DNA of 64,000 bases from Sphingomonas sp. CCH10-B3 (GTDB lineage: Bacteria; Pseudomonadota; Alphaproteobacteria; Sphingomonadales; Sphingomonadaceae), in contig NZ_LSIJ01000009.1 of assembly GCF_001556185.1 (NCBI RefSeq), positions 1 to 64,000 of the forward strand, read 5' to 3'. Of this stretch, positions 39,849-50,073 are shown piece after piece. The notes beneath the pieces were generated by a model that ran no database searches, had not been told where the DNA came from, and saw nothing but the letters and a program-made list of their open reading frames with translations. The stretch's first letter is position 1; each line of letters starts with the position of its first letter. Position numbers and translations under genes: made by a program.

Positions 39849-40879
39849 GCCTTCACGCCTGCGCCGCGCACGGCCTCGGCATCGGGATCGAGCGGCCAGC
39901 GTGGTCGCGCCGCCGTGTCGAGCGGGTCAGTGAAGCCCGCAGCAAAGCGCTCTGCACCGGCCCAGCCGATCATCGCGGCATTATCGGTGCACAGCCAAAG
40001 CGGTGGTGCGACGAAGCGCAGGTCATGCGCCGTCGCCAGGTCGGTGAGCGCGCCGCGTACCGCCTGATTGGCGGCAACCCCGCCCGCAACCACCAGTGCC
40101 GTCGCACCCCGGCTGCACGCGATCGCGGCCAATGTCCGGTCAACGAGGCAGTCGACGACGGCCGCCTGAAACGATGCCGCAATATCCTCGGTGCGATATT
40201 GCCCGCTGTCGGCCGCCCGTGCGACCGCGCTCTTCAGCCCGGCGAAGGAGAAGTGCGGCTCGGCCGACCCTTTCAGCGGACGCGGCAGCGGCACCGCCAT
40301 GGCGTCACCCCCCAAGGCCGCGCGCTCGACCGCGGGCCCGCCGGGAAAGCCGAGGCCGAGCAATTTCGCGGTCTTGTCGAACGCTTCGCCTGCGGCATCA
40401 TCGATCGTCGTCGCCAGCCGCCGGTATCGGCCAACGCCTTCGACGAACAGCAATTGGCAATGCCCGCCCGACACCAGCAGCAGCAGATAGGGAAAGGCAA
40501 GGTCGGGATCGGACAGCCGCGGGCTGAGCGCATGCCCTTCGAGGTGGTTCACCGCGACGAGCGGTTTGCCTGCCGCATGCGCCAGCGCTTTGCCCGTCAC
40601 GAGGCCGACCATCACGCCGCCGATCAACCCCGGTCCGGCTGTTGCCGCCACCGCATCGATTTGCGGCAGCGTAACGCCTGCCTCGTCCAGTGCCGCCTCG
40701 ACCAGCGGCATCAGCATTTCGACATGCGCGCGCGCGGCGATTTCAGGCACGACTCCGCCATAGGGCCGGTGCGCGGCCTCCTGCCCGGCGAGCTTGTGCG
40801 CCAGCACCTGACGCCCGGACGTGACGAGCGCCGCCGCTGTTTCATCGCAGCTTGATTCAAGGCCGAGGATCAGGGCCAC
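39845..40879 (-). CDS. tsaD: tRNA N6-adenosine threonylcarbamoyltransferase TsaD
   Basis: Catalytic subunit for the t6A modification at position 37 of ANN-decoding tRNAs, working with TsaB, TsaC and TsaE. The 344-residue ASKHA-fold protein has [13 protein letters not shown] at the N-terminus, the metal-binding histidines in [11 protein letters not shown], and VSGGHCQL. It is divergent from hemC with about 39 bases between the starts and is followed by gpsA. Confidence 0.97.
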   Translation of the reverse strand: MALILGLESSCDETAAALVTSGRQVLAHKLAGQEAAHRPYGGVVPEIAARAHVEMLMPLVEAALDEAGVTLPQIDAVAATAGPGLIGGVMVGLVTGKALAHAAGKPLVAVNHLEGHALSPRLSDPDLAFPYLLLLVSGGHCQLLFVEGVGRYRRLATTIDDAAGEAFDKTAKLLGLGFPGGPAVERAALGGDAMAVPLPRPLKGSAEPHFSFAGLKSAVARAADSGQYRTEDIAASFQAAVVDCLVDRTLAAIACSRGATALVVAGGVAANQAVRGALTDLATAHDLRFVAPPLWLCTDNAAMIGWAGAERFAAGFTDPLDTAARPRWPLDPDAEAVRGAGVKA

Positions 40880-40918
40880 GGCTTCCCTCTAGCCGGAAGG
40901 CGCGTTAGCACAAGGGCG

Positions 40919-41830
40919 ATGACACGCTTTCGCCTTGGCACGCGCGGCTCGCCGCTCGCTCTCACTCAGGCGCGGATGGTCCGCGCCGCGCTCGCGACCG
41001 CCCATGACTGGGCCGAGAACGAGATCGAGATCGTCATCATCAAGACTACCGGCGACATCGTGCAGGACCGCGCGCTTGCTGAAATCGGCGGCAAGGCGCT
41101 GTGGACCAAGGAACTCGACCGGGCGCTGCTGGCCGGCGAAATCGACTGCGCGGTCCATTCGATGAAGGACGTCGAGACCATCCGGCCGGACGCGATCTCA
41201 ATCGCGGCGATGCTGCCGCGCGCGGATGTGCGCGACCGGCTGATCGGCGCCGACTCGATCGAGGCGCTGCGCGAGGGAGCGGTGATCGGCACCAGCTCGC
41301 CACGGCGATCGGCGCAATTGCGTCGCCTGCGCCCCGACCTGCAGATCGTGCTGCTGCGCGGCAATGTCGACACGCGGCTGGCGAAAGTCGCCGCGGGAGA
41401 GATCGACGCGACCTTGCTGGCGGCGGCAGGGCTCGACCGGCTGGGCCGTCCGGAAGTGGGCGCGGCCATTTCGGTTGACGTCATGCTGCCCGCACCGGCG
41501 CAAGGCGCGGTTGGTATCGAGGCGCTTGCCGGGAGCGAGGCCGCTCGCGCGGTCGCCGCAATCGGCGACGCGGCCACCATGACCTGTGTCTTGGCCGAGC
41601 GCGCGCTGCTGGCGGCACTGACCGCCGATTGTCATTCGCCGCTGGCCGCGCTTGCGACCCTCGACGGCGACCAGATCACGCTGCGCGGCGAGTTATTCGC
41701 CAGCGATGGCAGCGCGCATGTGGCGGGCGACACAAGTGGCGCCGCCGCCGACGCCACCTTGCCCGCCGCGCTTGCGGCCACGCTGCTGGCCCGCGCGCCT
41801 GCCGAAGTGCGCGCGCTGTTCGGCGGGTGA
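40919..41830 (+). CDS. hemC: Porphobilinogen deaminase (hydroxymethylbilane synthase)
   Basis: Polymerises four porphobilinogens to hydroxymethylbilane in haem synthesis. The 303-residue protein has the conserved RGSPLALTQA start, SMKDVET, TSSPRRSAQL and RGNVDTRL. Cys238, in ADCHSPL, is the expected attachment point of the dipyrromethane cofactor. The stop overlaps the GTG start of hemD (GTGA). Confidence 0.97.
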   Translation: MTRFRLGTRGSPLALTQARMVRAALATAHDWAENEIEIVIIKTTGDIVQDRALAEIGGKALWTKELDRALLAGEIDCAVHSMKDVETIRPDAISIAAMLPRADVRDRLIGADSIEALREGAVIGTSSPRRSAQLRRLRPDLQIVLLRGNVDTRLAKVAAGEIDATLLAAAGLDRLGRPEVGAAISVDVMLPAPAQGAVGIEALAGSEAARAVAAIGDAATMTCVLAERALLAALTADCHSPLAALATLDGDQITLRGELFASDGSAHVAGDTSGAAADATLPAALAATLLARAPAEVRALFGG

Positions 41831-42501
41831 CGCGCCGCTTCGCGGTCCTGCGGCCCGAGCCCGGCAATGCGGCGACCTGTGCGCGACTGCGCGCGGGCGG
41901 GCATGATGCGATCGCGCTGTCGCTGTTCGAGATCGTAGGATTGCCCTGGACGCCGCCCGACCCAGCGGATTTCGACGCGCTGGTCCTGACCAGCGCCAAT
42001 GCTGTCCGCGCTGCGGGTCCATCACTGGCGGCATTTATGCAGCTCCCCACTTTCGCCGTCGGAGCAGCGACCGCGCGGGCTGCGACTGCCGCCGGAATGA
42101 CGCTTGCCGCTACCGGTGATGACGATGCCGAGGCACTGATTGCCGCCGCCGCGCGGGCCGGCGTGGCGCGCGCGCTTCACCTTGGCGGGCGAGAGACGCG
42201 AGTTGTCGCCACCGGTATCGTCGCGGCATCGATCGCCGTTTATGCTAGCGATCCACTCCCGGTCGACCACGCGGCATTGGCGGCGATCATCGGCGCGACG
42301 GCGCTGGTTCATTCACCCCGCGCGGCCGAGCGGTTGCGCGCGCTGGTCGATGAGCACGGGCTTGGTCGGGGCGCGATCGCGATTGCCGCGCTCAGCCCGG
42401 CAGTCGCCCAAGCTGCCGGGTCCGGCTGGGCGCGGGTCAGCATCGCCCGCCAGCCAAGCGATGCAGCGCTGATCGAAGCCGCGGTCGCCGCGAGCGATTG
42501 A
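41827..42501 (+). CDS. hemD: Uroporphyrinogen-III synthase
   Basis: Closes and inverts hydroxymethylbilane to uroporphyrinogen III. The family is poorly conserved. This 224-residue protein shows the usual marks: an RPEPGNAATCARLRAGGHDAIALSLFEI opening, DALVLTSANAVRA, and the two-domain repeat with a late VHSPRAAERL. The GTG at 41827 overlaps the hemC stop. The longer open frame back to 41629 lies within hemC and is a shadow. Confidence 0.92.
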   Translation: MTRRFAVLRPEPGNAATCARLRAGGHDAIALSLFEIVGLPWTPPDPADFDALVLTSANAVRAAGPSLAAFMQLPTFAVGAATARAATAAGMTLAATGDDDAEALIAAAARAGVARALHLGGRETRVVATGIVAASIAVYASDPLPVDHAALAAIIGATALVHSPRAAERLRALVDEHGLGRGAIAIAALSPAVAQAAGSGWARVSIARQPSDAALIEAAVAASD

Positions 42502-42531
42502 CCCACCGCACGCGCGCGCGGATAAGGAGCC

Positions 42532-43458
42532 ATGACCGACGACCCGCCGCTCGCGCCTGCCCGGCATCGTACCGGCCTGCGCACGATCCTGCTGATCGTG
42601 CTGATCGCCTTTGCAACCGGCATTGCCGCAACTGCATTGTTCCTGCGCCAGTATCGGATGTGGCAGCCGACGGCCACGCAAATGCCGGTGGCGAATGTGG
42701 AATCGGCAACCGCCGCGCCGAGCGTGCCGTTCATGCCGCCGCCCGAAGTCGGCCCCGGTGCGCCGACCGCCGACGACCGGATTGTCGCGATGCGGATGGC
42801 GACGCTCGCGGCTCAGCTCGCCGCCCTCGAAGCGCGCGCCAATAGCATCGACCGCGATTCGCGCGGCGCCGCGGCCAATGCCGGCCGGGCCGAGGCAATG
42901 CTGACGGTGTTCGCCGCGCGGCGCGCACTCGATCGCGGGCTGGCGCTCGGTTATGTCGAAGGCCTGCTCCGGACGCGCTTCGCCACTAGCCAGCCGCGCG
43001 AAGTCGCCGCGATCGTCGCTGCGAGCCAGGCGCCGGTGACGATCGCCGATTTGCGGATCGGGCTCGATGCGATCGCGCCCGATCTGGCGACCGGCACGAC
43101 CAAGGATGGCTGGTGGGCCGGTTTCCAGCGCGAGCTGTCGGGGTTGATCGTGCTTCACCGCGACAATCTGCCGTCGCCGCGCCCCGCCGACCGGCTCGCG
43201 CGCGCGCGCCAGAGTCTTGAGGCTGGGCAGGTCGAGGCCGCGCTGCTCGAAGTGTCGCGCCTGCCGGGGGCATCGACCGCGATGGCTTGGACTGCCGCGG
43301 CCCGGCGCTACATCGACGCGCGCCACGCGCTCGATACGCTCGAAGCGGCAGCGTTGCAGGGCACGGGCGCCGCGCCCGCCATTGCCGCACCAGCACCCGT
43401 GCCGAGCCCGACTCCGGCCCCGGCTGGCGCCACCCCCAACGGCACTGCGCCGCGCTAA
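42532..43458 (+). CDS. Mic60/mitofilin-like inner-membrane protein (COG4223 type)
   Basis: Protein of 308 residues with one N-terminal membrane helix (residues 17-39, LRTILLIVLIAFATGIAATALFL). A proline-rich linker follows, then a probable coiled coil (about 78-110, RIVAMRMATLAAQLAALEARANSIDRD), and a C-terminal helical domain like the mitofilin signature region. Alphaproteobacterial Mic60 relatives are typically encoded beside hemD, as here, and are thought to shape inner-membrane folds and contact the outer membrane. Assignment rests on architecture and context, since sequence similarity in this family is weak. Confidence 0.7.
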   Translation: MTDDPPLAPARHRTGLRTILLIVLIAFATGIAATALFLRQYRMWQPTATQMPVANVESATAAPSVPFMPPPEVGPGAPTADDRIVAMRMATLAAQLAALEARANSIDRDSRGAAANAGRAEAMLTVFAARRALDRGLALGYVEGLLRTRFATSQPREVAAIVAASQAPVTIADLRIGLDAIAPDLATGTTKDGWWAGFQRELSGLIVLHRDNLPSPRPADRLARARQSLEAGQVEAALLEVSRLPGASTAMAWTAAARRYIDARHALDTLEAAALQGTGAAPAIAAPAPVPSPTPAPAGATPNGTAPR

Positions 43459-44254
43459 CGACCGACGCGGTCGATCAGCGTCATGGCACCGGCGGGTGCG
43501 CGAACCTTGGCGCCGTTGATGAAGAAAACGAATGTATCGCGCGGAGTCGGCGCGGGCGCCCCGGTCTCCACATAGGGCAGGCCCGAAGGTTGCCCGCCGC
43601 TCGCCCAGATCTGCGCGGCAGAAGCCCAGCGATCGAGCGCCTCGTCATCATAGCCGGTCAGAACCGCCTCCTGCGCATTTTCGAGCCGGACATAGACGAA
43701 ATCAGCGGTCACATCGGCAATCGCGGGATAATCAGCCGAATCGGCGAACACGATTGCCACACCGGCGGCGCGGGCAAGTGTAATGAACTCGGGGCAAGCA
43801 AAGCTTTCGTGGCGCACTTGGACCGCGTGACGCAGCGCGACACCCGCATGGCTTGCAGGCAGCAGCTTCAGGAACGCGCCGAAATCATCGGCATCGAATT
43901 TCTTGGTCGCCATGAATTGCCACAGGATCGGCCCGAGCCGGTCGCCGAGCTCGACGATACCCTGCCCCACGAAGCGCTCGATCGATTCGCCAGCCTCGGC
44001 CAGCACCTTGCGGTTAGTGCAGAAGCGCGAGGCCTTGACCGTAAACACGAAGCCATCGGGAACCGCCTTGGCCCAGCTGGCGAAGGTCGCGGGCTTTTGT
44101 GAACTGTAATAGGTGCCTTGATCTCGATCGCGGTCAGCTTCGACGCGGCATAATCGAGCTCGCGCTTGTGCGGCGTGCCGGGCGGATAGAAGACCCCGCG
44201 CCACGGCTCATAGGTCCAGCCGCCGATACCGACGCGAATCAGGGAGTTGGTCAT
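43455..44254 (-). pseudogene. DUF72 domain protein, interrupted by a one-base deletion
   Basis: DUF72 proteins have a TIM-barrel fold and unknown function. From ATG 44254 the frame reads MTNSLIRVGIGGWTYEPWRG to KLTAIEI, then leaves frame at 44117/44118. The other frame carries GTYYSSQKPATFASW to the stop at 43455. The family motif EINGTYY lies exactly at the break: the sequence has AAGGCACC where AAN GGC ACC is expected, so one base is missing. Restored, the protein would be about 266 residues, the normal length. The rest looks well conserved, which suggests a very recent mutation or a sequencing error. Convergent with the Mic60-like gene (four-base overlap). Confidence 0.85.
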
Positions 44255-44404
44255 CTCGCGAGAGTAGCGGAGCGGCGGGAGGTGCGCTTCCCGTTTCTGA
44301 CGAGAAAAGCGTCGCGGCGAAGGCGCACTGTCAACCGTGGCCAGACGACGTCGACCGAGCCGCCGCATGATCGACCTTAGCTGCGCTAAATTTCGTGCCG
44401 CGGC

Positions 44405-44479
<75 letters not shown>

Positions 44480-44653
44480 TCTGGCGCCTGACGTCCTGCG
44501 CTTGCAGGACCCGGGTAAGGCGGCGGCTGTTAGCACCCGATTCCCGTACCCGCAAGCCCCGGCGTTGCTTTTGCAAAAAGCCTTGGCTTCATCGCCCGAG
44601 CGCCCACATAAGGGCGTGGAACGAACTGCCGAACGGGCTTTGGGAGCGAGAAA

Positions 44654-45565
44654 TTGGCTAGTCTGGGGATGAGCACCGCCGAACGCGACGCGGTCGCCGC
44701 CTTCCGCCGCGACGTTGTCGAGCCGTCGATGACGAAGCTCGTCATCATTGATTTCTGGGCCGAATGGTGCGGGCCGTGCAAGGCACTGACACCGGTGCTG
44801 GAAAAGGTCGCGGCGGCCTATGCCGACAAGGGCGTGGTGCTCGCCAAGATCGACACCGACAAGAACCAGTTCATCGCCGCGCAATTCCAGATCCGCTCGA
44901 TCCCGACAGTCTATGCGATGTTCCAGGGTCAGCTGGTCGCCGACCTGACGCCCGCGCGCACCGAATCGGCGCTGAAGACGATGCTCGACCAGATTCTGCG
45001 CCAGTTGCCGGTCGAAAGCGATGCGGCGTCGGCCGAAGCCGAGATCGAGCCGCTGATCGCGATGGGCGAACAAGTGCTGGCCGACGGCGACGGCGCGCGC
45101 GCGGCGGGCATTTTCCGGCAACTGGCCGAGATGGCGCCCGATCATACCGCGGTCCACGCCGGCCTGATTCGTGCGCTGGTGGCGGCGGGTAACCTCGACG
45201 AAGCCAATGCGCACGCCGCGGCGCTGCCGCCTGAACTTGCCAAACTGCCGGAAATCGAGCGCGCCCGCGCCGCGCTGGCGCTGGCCCGGGACGCCAAGCC
45301 GGTCGATGATCTGGCCGGGCTCGCTGCCGAAGTCGCCGCCAATCCCGAGGACCACGCAAAGCGCTTTGCACTTGCCGGCGGCCAGATGGCGGCGGGCGAC
45401 CGCGATGCGGCCGCCGCGACATTGCTGGCGATGATCGCCGACGATCGCAGCTGGAATGAAGGCGCAGCCAAGGCGCAGCTGCTGAAGCTGTTCGAAGTCG
45501 TCGGCCTCGAAGATCCCTGGGTCTCGGCCCAGCGGCGCAAATTGTCGGCGATCCTGTTCGGATGA
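44654..45565 (+). CDS. Thioredoxin-TPR co-chaperone (YbbN/CnoX-like)
   Basis: Protein of 303 residues. The thioredoxin domain (about 20-115) has an intact WCGPCK active site (Cys39, Cys42); the E. coli relative YbbN/CnoX lacks the second cysteine. A C-terminal TPR-like helical half follows (EPLIAMGEQVLADGDGARAAGIFRQLAEMAPDH and on). YbbN-type proteins hold unfolded proteins for DnaK and GroEL. TTG at 44654 has GGGAG about 7 bases upstream and is preferred to ATG 44669. The stop overlaps the next gene's ATG by four bases. Confidence 0.9.
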   Translation: MASLGMSTAERDAVAAFRRDVVEPSMTKLVIIDFWAEWCGPCKALTPVLEKVAAAYADKGVVLAKIDTDKNQFIAAQFQIRSIPTVYAMFQGQLVADLTPARTESALKTMLDQILRQLPVESDAASAEAEIEPLIAMGEQVLADGDGARAAGIFRQLAEMAPDHTAVHAGLIRALVAAGNLDEANAHAAALPPELAKLPEIERARAALALARDAKPVDDLAGLAAEVAANPEDHAKRFALAGGQMAAGDRDAAAATLLAMIADDRSWNEGAAKAQLLKLFEVVGLEDPWVSAQRRKLSAILFG

Positions 45566-46188
45566 GCGACGCGCGCGCCACCACGCGGCTGTCGGTGTTT
45601 CCGCTCGCGGGCGCGCTGCTGTTCCCGCGCATGCACTTGCCGCTTCACCTGTTCGAACCGCGCTACCGCGCGATGATCAGCGATGCGCTCGTGCGCGACC
45701 GCCGGATCGGCATGATCCAGCCGCGCGGCGATGGCGCGCACCCGACGCTGTTCAAGATCGGCTGCGTCGGCAAGATCGCGCAGTTCGAAGCGCTCGATGA
45801 CGGCCGCTACAATGTCGTGCTCGAAGGGCTGTCGCTGTTCCGGATCGTCCGTGAACTCGACGTCACGACCGCCTTCCGGCAAGTCGAGGCCGAATTGCTG
45901 CCGGTCGCCGCCGAGCCCGAAGTGCTGTCGAGCGCCAGCCGGTCATCGCTCGAGAGCGAATCGCGCCGCTTTGCCGACAGTCAGGGCTATGCGGTCGATT
46001 GGGATGCAGTCGCCCGGCTCGATGACGAATCGCTGGTGAATGGCGTCGCCCAGATCGCACCGTTCGACGTGGCGGCAAAACAGGCGCTGCTCGAATCGCC
46101 TTGTCTTGAGGATCGCGCCGAGCTGCTCGTTCAACTGATGCAGTTCTTCGGCCGCCACGACGGCGAGGATTCGGTGACGCTGCAGTGA
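45562..46188 (+). CDS. LON peptidase substrate-binding (LON-N) domain protein
   Basis: Stand-alone LON N-terminal domain of 208 residues, without ATPase or protease parts. Typical strings are [33 protein letters not shown] and [32 protein letters not shown]. The function is not established; in Lon itself the domain recognises substrates. It is translationally coupled to the thioredoxin-TPR gene upstream and the Trm112-like gene downstream, which hints at a shared protein-quality role. Confidence 0.92.
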   Translation: MSDARATTRLSVFPLAGALLFPRMHLPLHLFEPRYRAMISDALVRDRRIGMIQPRGDGAHPTLFKIGCVGKIAQFEALDDGRYNVVLEGLSLFRIVRELDVTTAFRQVEAELLPVAAEPEVLSSASRSSLESESRRFADSQGYAVDWDAVARLDDESLVNGVAQIAPFDVAAKQALLESPCLEDRAELLVQLMQFFGRHDGEDSVTLQ

Positions 46189-46391
46189 GCGCGCCGGCGA
46201 ACGTGGCCGGGGGCATTGATCCGTGGCTGCTCGAGCGGCTCGTGTGCCCGCTGACGCGCACGCCGCTCCGCTTTGATGCGGATGCCGGCGAACTGATCAG
46301 CGATGCCGCCGGACTTGCCTATCCGATCCGCGACGGCGTCCCGGTGATGCTGGTGGAGGAAGCGCGGCGGCTAGGCCGGGAAACCCTGTAG
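46185..46391 (+). CDS. Trm112 family protein (YcaR-like)
   Basis: Protein of 68 residues with the bacterial Trm112/UPF0434 pattern: [18 protein letters not shown], then [22 protein letters not shown]. Only one cysteine is left, so it cannot bind zinc as the CPxC members do. In other organisms such proteins activate methyltransferases. GTG start in a GTGA overlap with the previous gene. The 3' end overlaps the convergent hydroxylase gene by 21 bases. Confidence 0.92.
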   Translation: MSAPANVAGGIDPWLLERLVCPLTRTPLRFDADAGELISDAAGLAYPIRDGVPVMLVEEARRLGRETL

Positions 46392-47594
46392 CAATTTCGG
46401 CAGGTCGCCGCTTTCGCCGCGGGCCTCGGCCATGAAGCGCGCCTTGAGCGGCGGCAGTGCCTGTACCGCGCTCAGCCCGATACGGCGCACTGCGCTCGCG
46501 GTCTTGCCGGGGACCGAGAATATCCGGTTGAGCGTGTCGGTCGCGACCGCCACCGACAGCGTGTCGAACCCGCGCCAGCGCTCATAGCGAGGGAGCAGCG
46601 CCGGGTCGCCGAGATCGAGTCCCAACCGCTTGCCGTCGACGAGCACTTCGGTGAGCGTCGCGACATCGCGCAGACCCAGATTGAGGCCCTGCCCCGCGAT
46701 CGGATGGATGCCGTGGCCCGCATCGCCGACCAGCGCGAGCCGCTCCGCCGTCACCTTGGCCGCATGATGGAAGCCGAGCGGATAGGTGGATCGCGGTGCG
46801 AGATTGCTCAGGCGCCCGAGGAAACCCCCCATGCCCTTCTCGGCTTCGGCCAGGAACGCGCGATCCGAAATCTTGAGCATGCCGGCCGCATCGGCGGCGC
46901 TGACGGTCCACACCAGCGCCGAGCGATGCCGCCCCTCAACATCGTTGAGCGGCAGAATCGCGAACGGCCCGGCGGGGTAGAAAATCTCGAACGCGCAATT
47001 CTCATGGCTGTGTTCATGATCGAACGCCGTGATGATGGCATTGTGATTGTATGACCAGCGCGCGATCTTGATGCCTGCGGCCTCCCGCGTCGGCGAATTG
47101 CGGCCCTCAGCTGCGATCAGCAGCGGCGCGCGGACCGTCGAGCCGTCGCTGAGCGTTGCGGTGACCCCCGCCGCGCCGCGATCGACCGACGTGGCGCGGG
47201 TCAGCATCCTGAGGTTAATGCCGGCAGCCGCCTGCGCCGCTTCGTTGAGCACAATCCGCAGCGCGCGGTTTTCATACATCACGCCGAGCGCGCCATCATC
47301 AGCGTCGGGTTCGAAATCAAGCGCGCCGGGTTCGAGCCCGTCGCTCACCCGAATCGAAGCGATCGGGCAACCCAGCCCTTCGAGCCGCCCACCCAATCCG
47401 ATCGCGGCAAGCATCCGCCCGCTCGCACTCGCGATCGCCGAAGCGCGGCCATCGAAGCCGGGCGACAGTGTCACAGCCGGGTCGGCGGGGTCGACGACGA
47501 TGCTGGTCAGGCCATGCGCATCGAGCGCGAGCGCGAGCGTGCAACCGACGAGGCCGCCGCCGAGAATGAGGACATCTGCTTGTTCCATGGTCAT
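46371..47594 (-). CDS. UbiH/UbiF/VisC/COQ6 family FAD-dependent hydroxylase
   Basis: Flavin monooxygenase of 407 residues that hydroxylates the aromatic ring of ubiquinone precursors. It has the N-terminal FAD motif [13 protein letters not shown] (residues 12-24) and the UbiH-group [24 protein letters not shown] region binding the flavin ribityl. Which ring carbon it acts on cannot be told: alphaproteobacterial UbiL, UbiM, UbiH and UbiF are hard to separate by eye. It is divergent from ftsK, with about 105 bases between the starts. Confidence 0.9.
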   Translation of the reverse strand: MTMEQADVLILGGGLVGCTLALALDAHGLTSIVVDPADPAVTLSPGFDGRASAIASASGRMLAAIGLGGRLEGLGCPIASIRVSDGLEPGALDFEPDADDGALGVMYENRALRIVLNEAAQAAAGINLRMLTRATSVDRGAAGVTATLSDGSTVRAPLLIAAEGRNSPTREAAGIKIARWSYNHNAIITAFDHEHSHENCAFEIFYPAGPFAILPLNDVEGRHRSALVWTVSAADAAGMLKISDRAFLAEAEKGMGGFLGRLSNLAPRSTYPLGFHHAAKVTAERLALVGDAGHGIHPIAGQGLNLGLRDVATLTEVLVDGKRLGLDLGDPALLPRYERWRGFDTLSVAVATDTLNRIFSVPGKTASAVRRIGLSAVQALPPLKARFMAEARGESGDLPKLLQGFPA

Positions 47595-47698
47595 GCTTTA
47601 GGGGCTGGCGGCGGTGCTGCCAACGGCTGCTTGACGCGGGACTCGGCAAGAGCGATGGTCCTCGACCGGAACATCCAGAGCATTTTTGGGGAACGAAG

Positions 47699-49987
47699 AT
47701 GGCGAGCGCGCATCCGCCGCTTTGGCGCGAAACCGTACGGCATGGCGCGCGGCGCAGCGGGGCGTTGATCGGCGCGTTGCTGATCACCCTAATTGCCGCC
47801 GCGCTGGCGCTGGCGCTGGCGAGCTATCACCCCGCCGACCCCTCGCTGTCGACGGCGGCTGGCGGACCGGCCGCCAACCTGCTCGGCGTCCCCGGCGCCG
47901 TCGTCGCTGATGCGGTGCTGGCGCTGCTGGGCTGGCCGGCGGCGCTGCTCGTCCCTTTCATCTTTCTGTTCGCGACCCGATTGTGGCGTGATGTGCCCGT
48001 CGGTGCTTGGCGGCGGATGTCGGCCAAGGCCGTGGTCGGTATCGTTCTGATCGGCACGGCCTTCGCGCTGCTCAGCGTTGGCGCGGTCAGCACCCTGCCG
48101 GCGGGTTTCGGCGGCGCAGTGGGCCTTGCGATCGGCGGGCTGGCCCAATGGGGGATCGGACAGCTCGGCGATCCGGCGGCAATCCTGTGGACGACACGCG
48201 GGGTCGCGGCGCTGGCGGCGCTCGGCGGTGTGATCGTCTATGCGTTCGGTTTCGAGATCGAGTCAGGCAGCAGCAACTGGAAATTGGCGCTGCCGAGCTG
48301 GCCCGCGCGTCCCGCTGACGCAACGACGGATGAAACCGATATTGCCGAACCTGCGCCGCCCAAGCCCGCGCCGCGCCCGCTCGCATCGGCCGATCCCCGG
48401 CCCGCACCGGTAATCGCCGAGCGCCCGGCCAAGCCAGCCGCTGCCCCCGCCAAGCCGCCGCGTCAGGCTTCGTTCGATCTCGGCGACGCGAGCAGCCTGC
48501 CGTCGGTCGAATTGCTCAAACCCGCGCCGCCGACGCCCGGCACCGCGATCGACAAGGTGTCGCTCGAGCGCAACGCGCGCCTCCTCGAATCAGTGCTCGA
48601 CGATTTCCACGTCAAGGGATCGATCGTGAACGTCCGCCCCGGCCCGGTGGTGACGATGTACGAACTCGAACCTGCAAGCGGCATCAAGGCGAGCCGGGTG
48701 ATCCAGCTTGCCGACGATATCGCACGCAACATGTCGGCGGTGTCGGCGCGCGTCGCGACGATCCCGGGGCGCACCGTGATCGGCATCGAATTACCCAACG
48801 CCCGGCGCGAGATGGTGTCATTGCGCGAGCTGATCGAATCGCTCGATGATCAGCCGGGGTCGCTGCCGATCATTCTCGGCAAGAATATCGCGGGCGACGC
48901 CGTGATCGCCGATCTTGCGCCGATGCCGCACCTGCTCGTCGCAGGCACCACCGGCTCGGGCAAGTCGGTGGGGCTCAACTGCATGATCCTGTCGCTGCTC
49001 TACCGGCTGCGCCCCGACCAGTGCCGGATGATCATGATCGACCCGAAGATGCTCGAACTGAGCATGTACGACGACATCCCGCACCTGCTCTCCCCCGTCG
49101 TCACCGATCCCGCCAAGGCCGTGCGAGCGCTCAAATGGGCGGTCGAGCAGATGGAGGACCGCTATCGGCAGATGTCGTCGGTCGGCGTGCGCAGTCTGGC
49201 GAGCTTCAATGACAAGGTGCGCGCGGCCAAGGCCAAGGGCCAGTCGCTCGGGCGGCGAGTACAGTGCGGCTATACCGACACAGGCCAGCCGATCTACGAA
49301 GAGGAAACACTCGACTATCAGGTGCTGCCGCAGATCGTCGTGATCGTCGACGAACTCGCCGACCTGATGATGACGGCGGGCAAGGAAGTCGAATTCCTGA
49401 TTCAGCGGCTCGCGCAGAAAGCGCGCGCGGCCGGCATCCACCTGATCATGGCAACGCAGCGCCCCTCGGTCGACGTCATCACCGGCGTGATCAAGGCGAA
49501 CCTGCCGACACGGATCAGTTTCCACGTCACGTCGAAAATCGATTCGCGCACGATCCTGGGCGAACAGGGCGCCGAACAGCTGCTCGGCAAGGGCGACATG
49601 CTCTATATGCCCGGCGGCAAGGGCATCGTGCGCGTCCACGGCCCGTTCGTGAGCGACGACGAGGTCCGTGCGGTCGCCGATCACTGGCGGGGGCAAGGCC
49701 GCCCCGACTATATCCAGTCGGTGACCGAGGAGCCCGAGGAAAGCTTCGCGCTCGACGGCGCGCCTGACGGCGAGGACAGCCCCGAGGACCAGCAATATCG
49801 CGCCGCCGTCCAGCTTGTCGTCGAGAGCCAGAAGGCATCGACGTCATGGCTGCAGCGCCAGATGCGCATCGGCTATAACAGCGCCGCGCGGCTGATCGAG
49901 CGGATGGAAAAGGACGGCATTGTCGGCAAGCCCGACCATGTCGGCCGTCGCGAAGTGCTGCGCGACCGCGACGGCAACCCGATCTGA
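47699..49987 (+). CDS. ftsK: DNA translocase FtsK
   Basis: Septum-located DNA pump that clears the chromosome terminus and activates XerCD at division. The 762-residue protein has an N-terminal membrane part with about four helices and a short proline/alanine-rich linker (residues about 215-260, much shorter than in E. coli). The RecA-like motor has Walker A GTTGSGKSVGL, MIMIDPKMLELSMYDDIPHLL and VIVDELADLMM. A C-terminal gamma winged helix (STSWLQRQMRIGYNSAARLIERM) reads KOPS. lolA follows 86 bases downstream. Confidence 0.97.
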   Translation: MASAHPPLWRETVRHGARRSGALIGALLITLIAAALALALASYHPADPSLSTAAGGPAANLLGVPGAVVADAVLALLGWPAALLVPFIFLFATRLWRDVPVGAWRRMSAKAVVGIVLIGTAFALLSVGAVSTLPAGFGGAVGLAIGGLAQWGIGQLGDPAAILWTTRGVAALAALGGVIVYAFGFEIESGSSNWKLALPSWPARPADATTDETDIAEPAPPKPAPRPLASADPRPAPVIAERPAKPAAAPAKPPRQASFDLGDASSLPSVELLKPAPPTPGTAIDKVSLERNARLLESVLDDFHVKGSIVNVRPGPVVTMYELEPASGIKASRVIQLADDIARNMSAVSARVATIPGRTVIGIELPNARREMVSLRELIESLDDQPGSLPIILGKNIAGDAVIADLAPMPHLLVAGTTGSGKSVGLNCMILSLLYRLRPDQCRMIMIDPKMLELSMYDDIPHLLSPVVTDPAKAVRALKWAVEQMEDRYRQMSSVGVRSLASFNDKVRAAKAKGQSLGRRVQCGYTDTGQPIYEEETLDYQVLPQIVVIVDELADLMMTAGKEVEFLIQRLAQKARAAGIHLIMATQRPSVDVITGVIKANLPTRISFHVTSKIDSRTILGEQGAEQLLGKGDMLYMPGGKGIVRVHGPFVSDDEVRAVADHWRGQGRPDYIQSVTEEPEESFALDGAPDGEDSPEDQQYRAAVQLVVESQKASTSWLQRQMRIGYNSAARLIERMEKDGIVGKPDHVGRREVLRDRDGNPI

Positions 49988-50073
49988 TCTGCGCAGCCCC
50001 GCCTGCGCGGGTTCACGACCGGTTCAATCGTCCCCATCTAGCGGAGGCGTCTGAACTTTGCTGGAGATCCGGT

